A stretch of 64,000 bases of DNA. Source: an uncultured Ruegeria sp. Its GTDB lineage: Bacteria; Pseudomonadota; Alphaproteobacteria; Rhodobacterales; Rhodobacteraceae. The notes beneath the pieces were generated by a model, which saw nothing but the letters and a program-made list of their open reading frames with translations, was not told the origin of the DNA and did not search any database. Of the stretch, positions 8,329-17,046 are shown piece after piece (position 1 is the first letter of the stretch; every line of letters starts with the position of its first letter). Both the position numbers and the translations under genes were made by a program. The DNA lies in contig NZ_CANMFF010000019.1 of the NCBI RefSeq assembly GCF_947497005.1, forward strand, positions 24,175 to 88,174, written 5' to 3'.

Positions 8329-9804
8329 GTGTCAGGGCGGCAGAGTTTCAGCAGCGGAGTTGCCTGGATGTCGGCTGGGATCTGGGTCGAGCAGGCGTTC
8401 AATTTCATCATTTTTGCCATTCTTGCCCGTATTTTAGGGGTCGAAGCCTTTGGTCTTCTGGCGATGGTGGCAGCCTTTGTGCTGTTTTCCGAATTCCTGG
8501 TACGCGAAACGATTTCCGACATTCTGCTGACCCGTGAGGCGCTGTCGCCAGAGCGGTTGAACTCGGTTTTCTGGCTGTTGGCGCTGCTGGGCGGCGTGTT
8601 GACGATTGGGTTGTATCTGGGCGCGGGACCGGTCTCGGATTTCTACAATGAGCCGGTTGCGAGTGAATTGTTGATTGGATTATCCCCAACGGTGCTGATG
8701 ATTTCACTGACGGCGGTGCCGGTGGCGATCCTGCGTCGGGAAATGCAGTTCCGTGTTCTGGCCATCCGCGCAGCGCTTGGTGCGGCGGTTGGGGGGGGCG
8801 TGGGCATCACCATGGCACTGACCGGATACGGGGTCTGGGCCCTGGTCGGTCAGCGGCTGGCGATGACGGCCACCAATATCGTGATGGCCTGGGGGGCGGT
8901 CTCCTGGCGCCCGGCTTTCCACGCGTCGCGGGATCACATGCGCACGATCCTGCATTTCGGTCACCGGATTCTGGGTTTGCGCGCGGCAGAACTGGCTGCG
9001 GTGCAGTCGCCTGCGGTCATCATCGGGGCAATGCTGGGGCCGGTGCAGGCGGGGTATTATGCAATTGCCTGGCGGGTGATCGAGACCGCCTCGTTTCTCA
9101 TGATCACACCGCTGCGCACCGTGGCGCAACCCGCTTTTGGCGCGGCAGCGCGCGATGGTGGTCAGGCGGCGGATCTGCTGATGGACGTCATGCGCCTGAC
9201 CGGGTTTCTGGCCTTTCCGGCCTTTGCCGGGCTGGCGGTTCTGTCGGAACCGGCGCTGGTGCTGCTGTTCGGCCAGAAATGGGCGCCCGCCGCTCCGGTG
9301 CTGAGCCTGATGTCGGTGTTTGGCATGTATCTGTGCGCCGAAAAGGTGCAGCAGACTTTTTGCCTGGCGGCGGGTCAGGCCGGGCGTCTGGCGATTCTGT
9401 CCTGGGTCGAAGTGGCGCTGGCGGCGGCAGTGATCGCGGCGCTCGCCCCTTATGGCTTGCCGGTCGTCACAGCCGGTTTTGTGGCTGTCTTTCTGCTGAT
9501 CTGGCCGCTTAAATTTGCCAATCTGGGACATATTGCGAAGCTGTCCGGCCTGACTTTGATGCGGCAGCATCTTGCGCCGCTTCTGCTGTCGGGGGGGATG
9601 GTGGTCGCAGTGCAGGGGGTCGTGTGGCAACTGGACGGCCTGCCCCCGGCATTGCTCTTACTTGTTGGCACGGCGGTGGGCATCCTGATCTATGGTTTTC
9701 TGGCTTTTCTGCTCCAGCGGGACAGGCTGCGCCTGCTGGTCTCAATGCTCTGGCCACAAGAAGAGCATCTGCCCGCAACTGATACTCAGGGGATTGAGAG
9801 ATAG
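8329..9804 (+). CDS. Lipopolysaccharide/exopolysaccharide flippase (Wzx-type, MOP superfamily)
   Basis: 491 aa, with about 12 or more hydrophobic segments. The N-terminal WMSAGIWVEQAFNFIIFAILARILG segment is typical of polysaccharide transporters that flip undecaprenyl-linked repeat units across the inner membrane. GTG 8329 is preferred because AGGAAGGA lies 6-7 bases upstream; the frame is open to an ATG at 8281, which has no clear ribosome site. A run of eight G at 8791-8798 lies in the coding sequence. It is followed immediately by a GT4 gene (stop 9804, start 9805). A second flippase is at 51347. Confidence 0.88.
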   Translation: MSGRQSFSSGVAWMSAGIWVEQAFNFIIFAILARILGVEAFGLLAMVAAFVLFSEFLVRETISDILLTREALSPERLNSVFWLLALLGGVLTIGLYLGAGPVSDFYNEPVASELLIGLSPTVLMISLTAVPVAILRREMQFRVLAIRAALGAAVGGGVGITMALTGYGVWALVGQRLAMTATNIVMAWGAVSWRPAFHASRDHMRTILHFGHRILGLRAAELAAVQSPAVIIGAMLGPVQAGYYAIAWRVIETASFLMITPLRTVAQPAFGAAARDGGQAADLLMDVMRLTGFLAFPAFAGLAVLSEPALVLLFGQKWAPAAPVLSLMSVFGMYLCAEKVQQTFCLAAGQAGRLAILSWVEVALAAAVIAALAPYGLPVVTAGFVAVFLLIWPLKFANLGHIAKLSGLTLMRQHLAPLLLSGGMVVAVQGVVWQLDGLPPALLLLVGTAVGILIYGFLAFLLQRDRLRLLVSMLWPQEEHLPATDTQGIER

Positions 9805-11073
9805 ATGAAATCTTTGCGTATTTTGATGTTCACCACATTTTATCCCCCCTATTCCTTTGGTGGCGACGCCATTGGCATTCAGCGCATGGCCCGGGCGCTG
9901 GCGGCGCGGGGCCACGATGTGACGGTGGTGCATGACGAAGACAGCTATCTGATCCTCGGTGGTAAACCGCAACCCGAAGGTGCCCCTGACGGGGTCCGGC
10001 GGATCGGGCTGCGCAGCCGCAACGGCATGATGTCGAACCTGTTGACCCAACAGTTGGGCCGCCCGGTGGTTCATGGGGGCCGCATTCGCGAGATATTGGC
10101 CGCGCGGCAACCGGATATCATCTGGCACAACAACACATCCCTGATCGGCGGGCCGGGCCTGTTGCCGATGGGTGAGGGGCTGAAGGTCTATGAGGCGCAT
10201 GAGCACTGGCTGGTCTGTCCCACCCATGTTCTGTGGCGGCACGGGCGCGAGCTGTGCGATGATCGCCAGTGCCTGCGCTGTGTGCTGAAACACAAACGCC
10301 CGCCGCAGCTGTGGCGTTATACCGGCGCGTTGGACCGGGCGCTGGATCACATGGATCTGATCATCGCCAAAAGCGAATTCAGCCGTGCCAAGCATCGCGA
10401 ATTCGGCCTGCGACAGGACATGCAGGTGCTGCCCTATTTCCTGCCCGATCTGGATCAGAGCGCTTTGCCGGAACCGGCAGCACATGACCGCCCTTATTTC
10501 CTGTTTGTCGGGCGATTGGAAAAGATCAAAGGGTTGCAGGATGTCTTCCCCGCCTTTGATCGTTACCCGGATGCCGATCTGCTGATCCTTGGTGATGGCG
10601 ATTACGCGGATGAGCTGAAGAAACAGGCGGCGGGCAATGACCGGATCAAATTCCTGGGCCGCAAGACACCTGACGAGTTGAACGCTTACTATCGTGGTGC
10701 ACTGGGGCTGATCGTGCCGTCGGTCTGTTATGAAACTTTCGGCATCATCCTGATCGAAAGCTTCCGGCTGGGCACACCGGTGATCGCCCGGCGACTGGGC
10801 CCGTTCCCCGAGATTGTCGAGCGGGCAGGGGGCGGAGAGCTGTTCGAAACCGAGGATGAGCTGATTGCGGCGATGCGCCGTTTTCAGGACGGAGGTGCCG
10901 CGCGGGATCAGATGGCCGCAGCGGCACGGCAGGGGTTTGAGACACTCTGGCGCGAAGATCAGGTATTGGGCCGGTTTGGCGCGGCTTTTGCGCAGGCAGC
11001 GCATGGTGCAGGCCGGACCGATCTGGCCCGCGCGTTAGAAGCTGGCGCTTTTGAGAACGGCGCGGCGGAATAA
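9805..11073 (+). CDS. Family 4 glycosyltransferase
   Basis: 422 aa, starting on the base after the flippase stop with GGGGATTGAGAG upstream. The N-terminal TFYPPYSFGGD segment is typical of GT-B donor/acceptor domains. The C-terminal ETFGIILIE contains the E-x7-E nucleotide-sugar-binding motif. A mid-protein Cys cluster (C-x13-C-x5-C-x2-C, near residues 138-161) resembles a structural metal site found in a GT4 subgroup. It probably adds one sugar to a lipid-linked repeat unit in the cytoplasm. It is convergent with the GT4 gene at 11081. Confidence 0.87.
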   Translation: MKSLRILMFTTFYPPYSFGGDAIGIQRMARALAARGHDVTVVHDEDSYLILGGKPQPEGAPDGVRRIGLRSRNGMMSNLLTQQLGRPVVHGGRIREILAARQPDIIWHNNTSLIGGPGLLPMGEGLKVYEAHEHWLVCPTHVLWRHGRELCDDRQCLRCVLKHKRPPQLWRYTGALDRALDHMDLIIAKSEFSRAKHREFGLRQDMQVLPYFLPDLDQSALPEPAAHDRPYFLFVGRLEKIKGLQDVFPAFDRYPDADLLILGDGDYADELKKQAAGNDRIKFLGRKTPDELNAYYRGALGLIVPSVCYETFGIILIESFRLGTPVIARRLGPFPEIVERAGGGELFETEDELIAAMRRFQDGGAARDQMAAAARQGFETLWREDQVLGRFGAAFAQAAHGAGRTDLARALEAGAFENGAAE

Positions 11074-11080
11074 TCGGGAG

Positions 11081-12265
11081 TTATCCCTGCCCGGCCAGCT
11101 GCCGATACAGCTTTTCAAACCCGCTATGCACATGGGTTGGCGAAAACCGGTCTTCCTCACCACGGGCCGTGGCATTGGTACTCAGCCGGTCATATTCGGC
11201 GCGGTCGCGGCAAAGATCGCGCAACGCCTGAGACAGGCCGTCCAGATCATCGACCGCACACAGGCGTCCGACATCGTTATCCACCAGCTCGCGCACACCG
11301 CCGCAATCGGTGGCAATCACCGGCAGCCCGGCGCGGAACGCCTCGACAATTGAAATCGGCAGAGCCTCCCACCGGGATGTCAGCAGATAAAGATCCGAAG
11401 CCGCAAGATAGGTGGCGACATCCGAGATCACACCGGGGAAACGGATGATGTCTGAAACCCCGGCCTCTTCGGCCCAGGCCTCGACCTGACCGCGCAGCAC
11501 GCCTTCGCCCCCGACAACGATCCGCAGACCGGGAAGATCCTGCCGCACACGCCGGGCCACCTCGATCATCGCGTCGAGGCCTTTTTGGTGATCCAGCCGG
11601 GACAGTGACAGAACCAGATGTGTGCCATCTTCGCCCAGCAGGTCCCGCCGTAGGGCGGCAGCGGCGGCAGGGTCGGCTGGTGGGTTGGGGTGAACACCCA
11701 AAAGCATTACCCGTGCCTTGTCGGGATCGACCTGGCGCTCCAGCAGGGATTGCATGACCGTTTTGCTGGGGCAGAGCGCCAGATCAGCTCGCTTCCGGCA
11801 CGCGCGGGCCACCGCGTTGAGGCGGTCGGGCGACGAGCCGTGATAGGTCATCACAATGGGAATCCCCATCCCCAGACTGGCCAGGCGGGCTGTCAGAAGC
11901 GGCGCGGTTTCATGCGCATGGATGATATCGACCTTATGTGCCTTGAGCGCCCGGCGCAGGGTCAAAGCCGAGCGCGCCAGCCAGTACATTCTAAGGGCCG
12001 GGTTGAGCTTGCCATTCGCGCTGTGGTCGCTGACCCGGTCAAGCCGCAAAGGTACAAAGACACTGCCATCCGCGGTATCGCCAAGTTCGCCGGGGGCACC
12101 AGCCTTGATCACCTTGTGTCCATGCGCCATCAGGGACCCGCCCAGATCGGTAATGTGACGCTGAATGCCCCCGCCGAACGAGAAATACGAACACATCTGC
12201 AGGATGCTCAGCTGTTCCTTAAGAGTTCTCTCATTTGTCAGGGGGAGTGTTGTTTCACTTACCAT
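11081..12265 (-). CDS. Family 4 glycosyltransferase
   Basis: 394 aa. GT-B fold features: an N-terminal FSFGGGIQRHI glycine-rich loop, VLSLSRLDHQKGLD in the hinge, and TSRWEALPISIVEAF with the E-x7-E motif near residues 296-304. It is likely to be a cytoplasmic retaining transferase of repeat-unit assembly. The start at 12265 lies inside the end of the upstream PepSY gene (7-base overlap), so the two are co-transcribed. The acceptor and donor are unknown. Confidence 0.87.
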   Translation of the reverse strand: MVSETTLPLTNERTLKEQLSILQMCSYFSFGGGIQRHITDLGGSLMAHGHKVIKAGAPGELGDTADGSVFVPLRLDRVSDHSANGKLNPALRMYWLARSALTLRRALKAHKVDIIHAHETAPLLTARLASLGMGIPIVMTYHGSSPDRLNAVARACRKRADLALCPSKTVMQSLLERQVDPDKARVMLLGVHPNPPADPAAAAALRRDLLGEDGTHLVLSLSRLDHQKGLDAMIEVARRVRQDLPGLRIVVGGEGVLRGQVEAWAEEAGVSDIIRFPGVISDVATYLAASDLYLLTSRWEALPISIVEAFRAGLPVIATDCGGVRELVDNDVGRLCAVDDLDGLSQALRDLCRDRAEYDRLSTNATARGEEDRFSPTHVHSGFEKLYRQLAGQG

Positions 12266-13764
12266 ATCGGCTGTCCCAGTCGGAACGTGATGATTTTGTC
12301 CGCACCATCCGGTTTTGTCAGGCGAGCTGTGATCTGATTGGCTGTATCATTGGGCGTGATGCGAAAAAATGCCTGGGCCTTTTCGCCGTTCTGTATCAGC
12401 TCAACGGGCTGCGCGGCCTCTCTATCTGTTGTTATAGATGCCGCGGTGATACCGGCTTCCCCAATATGCATTTCGATATCAAGCGGGGTATCGCGGCGCA
12501 GAGGTGCAGACAGGATCAGATAGGCTGCCGCGCCAGGTGCATCGATTGGAAAGACCCCAACTCTCTGGTGGCTGCCCGGCCCAAAGCGCTGATACGCGGT
12601 CAGCAGAATGCCCAGAAGGATCAGCAGATAGATCCAGCGGGACATCCCCAACCCACGCCAGATGCGTCGGAGCGGGCCGTATTGTGCCGCCTCAGGGGCC
12701 AGCCGTGCCGCAAAGATCAAGGCGCCTGTCAGGGCAACGCCGGCGGCCAAAAGGCCTGACAGAACCCAGAGACCCAGTGAAACTGCGCCGCCCCAGGTGC
12801 CGAAATGCAATGTGTTCATCAGTGCCTTCCAGCGTGCGAAGCCGCGGGTATCATCCGGGGTGAACGCGCCGAGCACCTCAAGGGTCACCGGATCGACCGA
12901 CACGCTGCCCCATCCGCTCGTTTTCGCAAAACCGGCCACTGGGCCTTCAAAGCCAAAAGTACCGGACGGATCGCCGGGCAGCACCATGACAAGCGGCTCC
13001 AGGCCAGGCAAGGCGGCAACAGCGCTTGCCTCGGCCTGTTCAAGGGTGTCGGAACTGAAACCGATAGGCAGGGTGGTGTCACGGGCGGAAGTGGGCTGAG
13101 GTTTTGGGGTTGTACCTTCGAACCCCAGGCCGCCGAGCATGAAATAGAAGCTGGTGATTGCAATCAGGATCAGAAGGGGCGCGGCCCAGAGGGCCGTCAG
13201 CCGGTGCGTGGCACCGGACCAGGATCTGAACCCCCCGGCGCGTTTGGGCCAGCGGAAAAATCCTTTCCAGAAACGCCGGTAGGTAATCAGCCCGCTGACG
13301 ATCTGATACAGAAGCAGAACAGATGTTGCCGAGATCAGGATGAAGATGGGGCGTTTGGTGGTCAGAAACGTATCATGCAGATCGCGCAGGATATCGCGAA
13401 ACCCGCCATCCCTCGTTTCGTAAACGACTGCTCCGGTCGCCGGGTCGGTCCAGAAGCTGATGTTTTCGCCCCAGCCGGTTCGCCCGAAGGTGCGATCTGC
13501 AAACCAGGGGGCGGGGTATTTCTCGATGACGAACACAGTGCTTTCGGGATGGGTGGTTTTAATGCCGTCATAGATTTCCGCAAAACTGGCGGTTCGGTCT
13601 TCTTTGGCAATGGTGGTCCAGATTTCCGGTCGGGCAATGGATTCAACCTCGATACCGACGACAAGCACCGTCCCCGTCAGGAACATAAAGGTAAAGAAGA
13701 TCGACAGGTGTAACCCCAACCAGGTGTGCAGGGAAAATAGCCAGTTGCGAAAGGTTCGGTTCAT
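12259..13764 (-). CDS. PepSY-associated transmembrane (iron-uptake-type) protein
   Basis: 501 aa. It begins NRTFRNWLFSLHTWLGLH, the first helix of the PepSY_TM family, with further helices near residues 140-165, 190-215, 330-360 and 375-395. His residues in LHTWLGLH, DLHDTF, THRLTAL and LHFGTW fit the family's haem-like or metal-reductase pattern. Such proteins are usually near siderophore receptors and are thought to act as inner-membrane ferric reductases or sensors. Here it overlaps a glycosyltransferase start, an unusual context. No receptor or Fur-type gene is adjacent. The role in this locus is unknown. Confidence 0.8.
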   Translation of the reverse strand: MNRTFRNWLFSLHTWLGLHLSIFFTFMFLTGTVLVVGIEVESIARPEIWTTIAKEDRTASFAEIYDGIKTTHPESTVFVIEKYPAPWFADRTFGRTGWGENISFWTDPATGAVVYETRDGGFRDILRDLHDTFLTTKRPIFILISATSVLLLYQIVSGLITYRRFWKGFFRWPKRAGGFRSWSGATHRLTALWAAPLLILIAITSFYFMLGGLGFEGTTPKPQPTSARDTTLPIGFSSDTLEQAEASAVAALPGLEPLVMVLPGDPSGTFGFEGPVAGFAKTSGWGSVSVDPVTLEVLGAFTPDDTRGFARWKALMNTLHFGTWGGAVSLGLWVLSGLLAAGVALTGALIFAARLAPEAAQYGPLRRIWRGLGMSRWIYLLILLGILLTAYQRFGPGSHQRVGVFPIDAPGAAAYLILSAPLRRDTPLDIEMHIGEAGITAASITTDREAAQPVELIQNGEKAQAFFRITPNDTANQITARLTKPDGADKIITFRLGQPIW

Positions 13765-13982
13765 TTGAAACGCTGACAGCTGATAAATTTACCGGCACAC
13801 TAAATGAAACTGATGTTTAAGAAACAAGGGGTCGGAGAGAACTGACTGTTTTAGACGCGTGAATCCGGCAGAAGATGTGGCGGTGAGCGCACGTTATTGC
13901 AAAATATTCCTGTACTTTGGGCGATGGGCGAATCCGATACTGCCCCGGATGATACAATCGTTCCAACTTGGAGGTTGGGTAA

Positions 13983-14993
13983 TTGGTGTCTTCAAATTTA
14001 GAACAAAGTCGTAAAACCATTTCTATTGTTTCGCCGTGCTTCAACGAAGAAGACAATGTGGCGAATTGCTATGAAACTGTAAAAGCGATTTTTGAGGAAA
14101 ATCTGCCGGGCTATAGGTGCGAGCATATCTTTGTCGATAATGCATCCTCCGACCGGACTGTCGAGATCCTGCGTGAGATCGCTGAAAAAGATCAGAATGT
14201 GAAGGTTGTCGTAAACGCCCGCAACTTTGGTGTGTTCCGATCTGCCTTCAACGGGTTGCGTTATGCCGAAGGGGATGCCGTGGTCGTCATCCTGCCCGTC
14301 GACCTTCAGGACCCGCCGGACATGATCCCGGAGTTCGTGCAGTTATGGGAAAGCGGTTATGATGTGGTGGCGGGTGCCCGCACCACCCGCGAAGAGGGGA
14401 TCGTGATGCGCGTGGCACGCGGCATCTTCTACACGATCGTCAATCGGCTGTCCGATGTCTGGCTGGAGCCGTCAGTGGGCGAGTTCCAACTTGTCGATCG
14501 CAAAGTGCTAAATGCGGTGTTGTCGCATAACGATCACTACCCCTATATCCGCGGCATCATCGCCAGCTGTGGATTTCGCCGCATCATCGTCCCATATGTC
14601 TGGCGGGCCCGCAAAAGAGGTGTTTCCAAGCACAATCTGATGGCGCTGACCGATCAGGCGCTGAATGCGATCTTCTCTTTCACACGCGCCCCAATGCGGT
14701 TCTGTACGCTCAGCGGGCTGGTGATCGCCACCAGCTGTATTCTGTTCTCTCTCATTTCAGTGGTGTTTTATTTATTCAACCCGGACCTGGCTCCGCGAGG
14801 GACCACGACAATCATCGTCGCGCTGTTCTTCCTGTCGGGCATCCAGATGCTGTTTATCGGCATGTTGGGGGAATACATAACCTCGATCCATAATCAGGTG
14901 CGGGGCGGCCCGATCGTTACCGAACAGGAGCGCATCAATATCGAAGGTCCCGCACGGGATCCGGCGATTGTCAAAGACGAGCATATGGCATGA
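13983..14993 (+). CDS. GtrB/ArnC-like family 2 glycosyltransferase with C-terminal membrane helices
   Basis: 336 aa from TTG 13983; GTG 13986 is the next codon and equally plausible. GGAGG lies upstream. The catalytic domain has TISIVSPCFNEEDNV, HIFVDNASSD and VDLQDPPDMI (D-x-D-like metal site). Two helices follow at about residues 240-265 and 275-300, with the I-x-x-x-G-E-Y-I cap typical of bactoprenol glucosyl/arabinosyl transferases. It probably makes undecaprenyl-phosphate-hexose for the overlapping GT-C gene (ATGA overlap), with GtrA at 19195 as a candidate flippase. Confidence 0.88.
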   Translation: MVSSNLEQSRKTISIVSPCFNEEDNVANCYETVKAIFEENLPGYRCEHIFVDNASSDRTVEILREIAEKDQNVKVVVNARNFGVFRSAFNGLRYAEGDAVVVILPVDLQDPPDMIPEFVQLWESGYDVVAGARTTREEGIVMRVARGIFYTIVNRLSDVWLEPSVGEFQLVDRKVLNAVLSHNDHYPYIRGIIASCGFRRIIVPYVWRARKRGVSKHNLMALTDQALNAIFSFTRAPMRFCTLSGLVIATSCILFSLISVVFYLFNPDLAPRGTTTIIVALFFLSGIQMLFIGMLGEYITSIHNQVRGGPIVTEQERINIEGPARDPAIVKDEHMA

Positions 14994-17032
14994 ACATGCG
15001 CTCGGGTCGGGCGATGTGGCTCTGTGCCGGGGGGATGGCCTTATGCGGCAGTTCGGCTTGGGCCGCAGATATTCCGAACAGCAATGCCACACTGACTGAA
15101 CTGCGCCTTTGGTTTGCAGCCATGGCGATCGCTGCGCTGCTTGTGGTGGGTGTTTTCCGGCAGCGCGGCCAGCTTCTTTTTGGCCTGCTTGGCGCGGCGC
15201 TGCTTTTGGGCAGTGCGGCCCGGTTGTGGTTGACCCAGCCCCTTTGGTTCCCACGGCTCGAAATTTCCGCAACCCCCCCGGAGAACCTGATCATGCTGGC
15301 GATACTGGCGGGGCAGACGGTGCTGACGGGCTTTGTACTTGTGCGCCCGCAGGGAAGGGCGGCCATAACGGGCCTGATGGCAGAAGCAGGACGGTGGCGG
15401 CTGATCCTCTTGCTGGGGCTGGTTGCGGCCTTTTGCGTTTCGGCAACGCCTTATGTGGCTTACGGGTATTATCTGGCCTTCGGTCTGCAGATCGGGATCG
15501 GCGGTGCGCTGAACCTTGTGCAGATGGCGACGCTGGTCGCGGCTTTCACCGTTTCCGGGCCTGACCGGGCACCCCGCATTCCGGTTCCGGCCCTGGCGGT
15601 CTTTGCGACGCTGGCCAGCGCGGTTCTGGCCTGGGCCGCATTCGACCGCGTGCCTCATGTCGAGGATGAGGTGGCCTATCTGTTTCAGGCGCGCACCTTT
15701 GCCGCCGGCGTCCTCGGAAGCCCGGCCCCACCCGAAGCGGCTCAGCCCGCATTGGAATACTACCTTTTCGATATTCGCGGCGATCAGTGGATCGGCGTGC
15801 CGGCGCAGGGTTGGGCCATCGTGCTGAGCCTTGGCGTGCTGGCCGGGGTGCCCTGGCTGGTCAACCCTGTGTTGACCGGGGTTTCTGTCTGGCTGGCGCA
15901 TGGCATCGTGTGCCGGGCTGTCAGTCGCGAACGTGCCGATCTGGTCGCATTGCTGATGGCCACGTCGCCCTGGGTGCTTGCCGTTGGGGGCACGCTGATG
16001 GCGCATTCCACAACATTGGTGATGGTGCTGCTGGGATGGTGGTGCCTGCTCAGAGCCGGAGAGGGGTCAACGCGCAGGGACGTCATGCTCGCGCTTGTTG
16101 CGGGTTTGGCTTTGGGCTGGGCCTTTGTCACCCGACAGCTTGATGGGTTGATCATAAGCGTTTTGACCGGCCTGTGGTTGCTGCGGCGCCTGCCGGGGGG
16201 GATCGGACAGGTGGTCGCCTGTGCATTGGGCGGTGTTCTGTCGGGTGGGGTCTTTTTACTGCTCAACCTGACGATCACCGGAGATGCGCTGCTGACCCCG
16301 CAAGCGGATTACCTGAGCCGGTTATGGCCCGACACGCAGAATGCCTATGGGTTTGGTCCCCATGTAGGGCCACCGGCCGAGAGCTGGGGCGCGCTCGATA
16401 TCTGGGTCGGGCACAGCCCTGCCGAGGGTCTGTTGAATCTGATCAATGGTTTTACCGCGCTCAATTACGAACTTCTGGGCTGGACATTCGGGTCCCTGGT
16501 TCCGGTGTGGATTGTGTTCATATGGGGCAAAAAGCTGACCGGGTTCGACCGGGCCATGCTGGTGGTGTTCGCGATTCTTGTGGGGGCACTGTTTTTTTAC
16601 TGGTTTACGGGCACGTTCTATCTTGGGCCGCGCTACTGGCATACGGCATTGTTGCCGGCGCTGGCCTTGGCGGCGGCCGGGATCGAGACCATCCGGGACC
16701 GGTTGCCTGAACAGCATCGCGGCCGTCTGCATTGCGTCATCCTATTGCTGTGCGCGGTGTCTGTTGTCAGTTTCACCCCGTGGCGCGGGGTGTCGAAATA
16801 CAATGGGTATGGTGGCTATACCGGCGACATAAGACGGCAGGCCGCCGGGCTTGGAAACGCTTTGGTCTTTGTCTCGACACAGGGCGATATCGGGTCTGCG
16901 CTTTATCTCAACGACCCGTTCCTGCCCGAGGGCAAACCGATTTTCCTGCGTGATATGGGCCCCGAGCAGAACGCAGCCATCATCGCGGCCTTCCCGGGAC
17001 GCGAAGCTGTCTATCTGAAGGATAGCGAATAG
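14990..17032 (+). CDS. Large GT-C-like integral membrane protein (PMT/GT39-type)
   Basis: 680 aa. The ATG overlaps the GtrB-like stop. The protein starts with a hydrophobic AWA-containing leader and contains about 12-14 helices. After the fifth or sixth helix comes FDRVPHVEDEVAYLFQ, an acidic loop like the D-E catalytic motif in the first external loop of GT-C enzymes. GT-C proteins take polyprenyl-phosphate sugars on the periplasmic side and transfer them to glycans or proteins. Coupling to the GtrB-like gene supports that reading. The C-terminal ~90 residues are soluble. It could be a Wzy-like polymerase instead. Confidence 0.7.
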   Translation: MNMRSGRAMWLCAGGMALCGSSAWAADIPNSNATLTELRLWFAAMAIAALLVVGVFRQRGQLLFGLLGAALLLGSAARLWLTQPLWFPRLEISATPPENLIMLAILAGQTVLTGFVLVRPQGRAAITGLMAEAGRWRLILLLGLVAAFCVSATPYVAYGYYLAFGLQIGIGGALNLVQMATLVAAFTVSGPDRAPRIPVPALAVFATLASAVLAWAAFDRVPHVEDEVAYLFQARTFAAGVLGSPAPPEAAQPALEYYLFDIRGDQWIGVPAQGWAIVLSLGVLAGVPWLVNPVLTGVSVWLAHGIVCRAVSRERADLVALLMATSPWVLAVGGTLMAHSTTLVMVLLGWWCLLRAGEGSTRRDVMLALVAGLALGWAFVTRQLDGLIISVLTGLWLLRRLPGGIGQVVACALGGVLSGGVFLLLNLTITGDALLTPQADYLSRLWPDTQNAYGFGPHVGPPAESWGALDIWVGHSPAEGLLNLINGFTALNYELLGWTFGSLVPVWIVFIWGKKLTGFDRAMLVVFAILVGALFFYWFTGTFYLGPRYWHTALLPALALAAAGIETIRDRLPEQHRGRLHCVILLLCAVSVVSFTPWRGVSKYNGYGGYTGDIRRQAAGLGNALVFVSTQGDIGSALYLNDPFLPEGKPIFLRDMGPEQNAAIIAAFPGREAVYLKDSE

Positions 17033-17046
17033 GCCCGGGGCCTATT
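17028..17046. repeat. Perfect 9-bp inverted repeat joining two convergent stop codons
   Basis: AATAGGCCC-G-GGGCCTATT. The left arm contains the TAG of the plus gene (17030-17032) and the right arm contains the TAG of the minus gene (17042-17044). It may form a bidirectional transcription-ending hairpin, although no U-run follows on either side. Confidence 0.5.

Noticed and set aside
9742-11004. 420-codon open frame opposite the GT4 gene
   Set aside because: The plus-strand GT4 has intact E-x7-E and family motifs; the reverse frame shows none.
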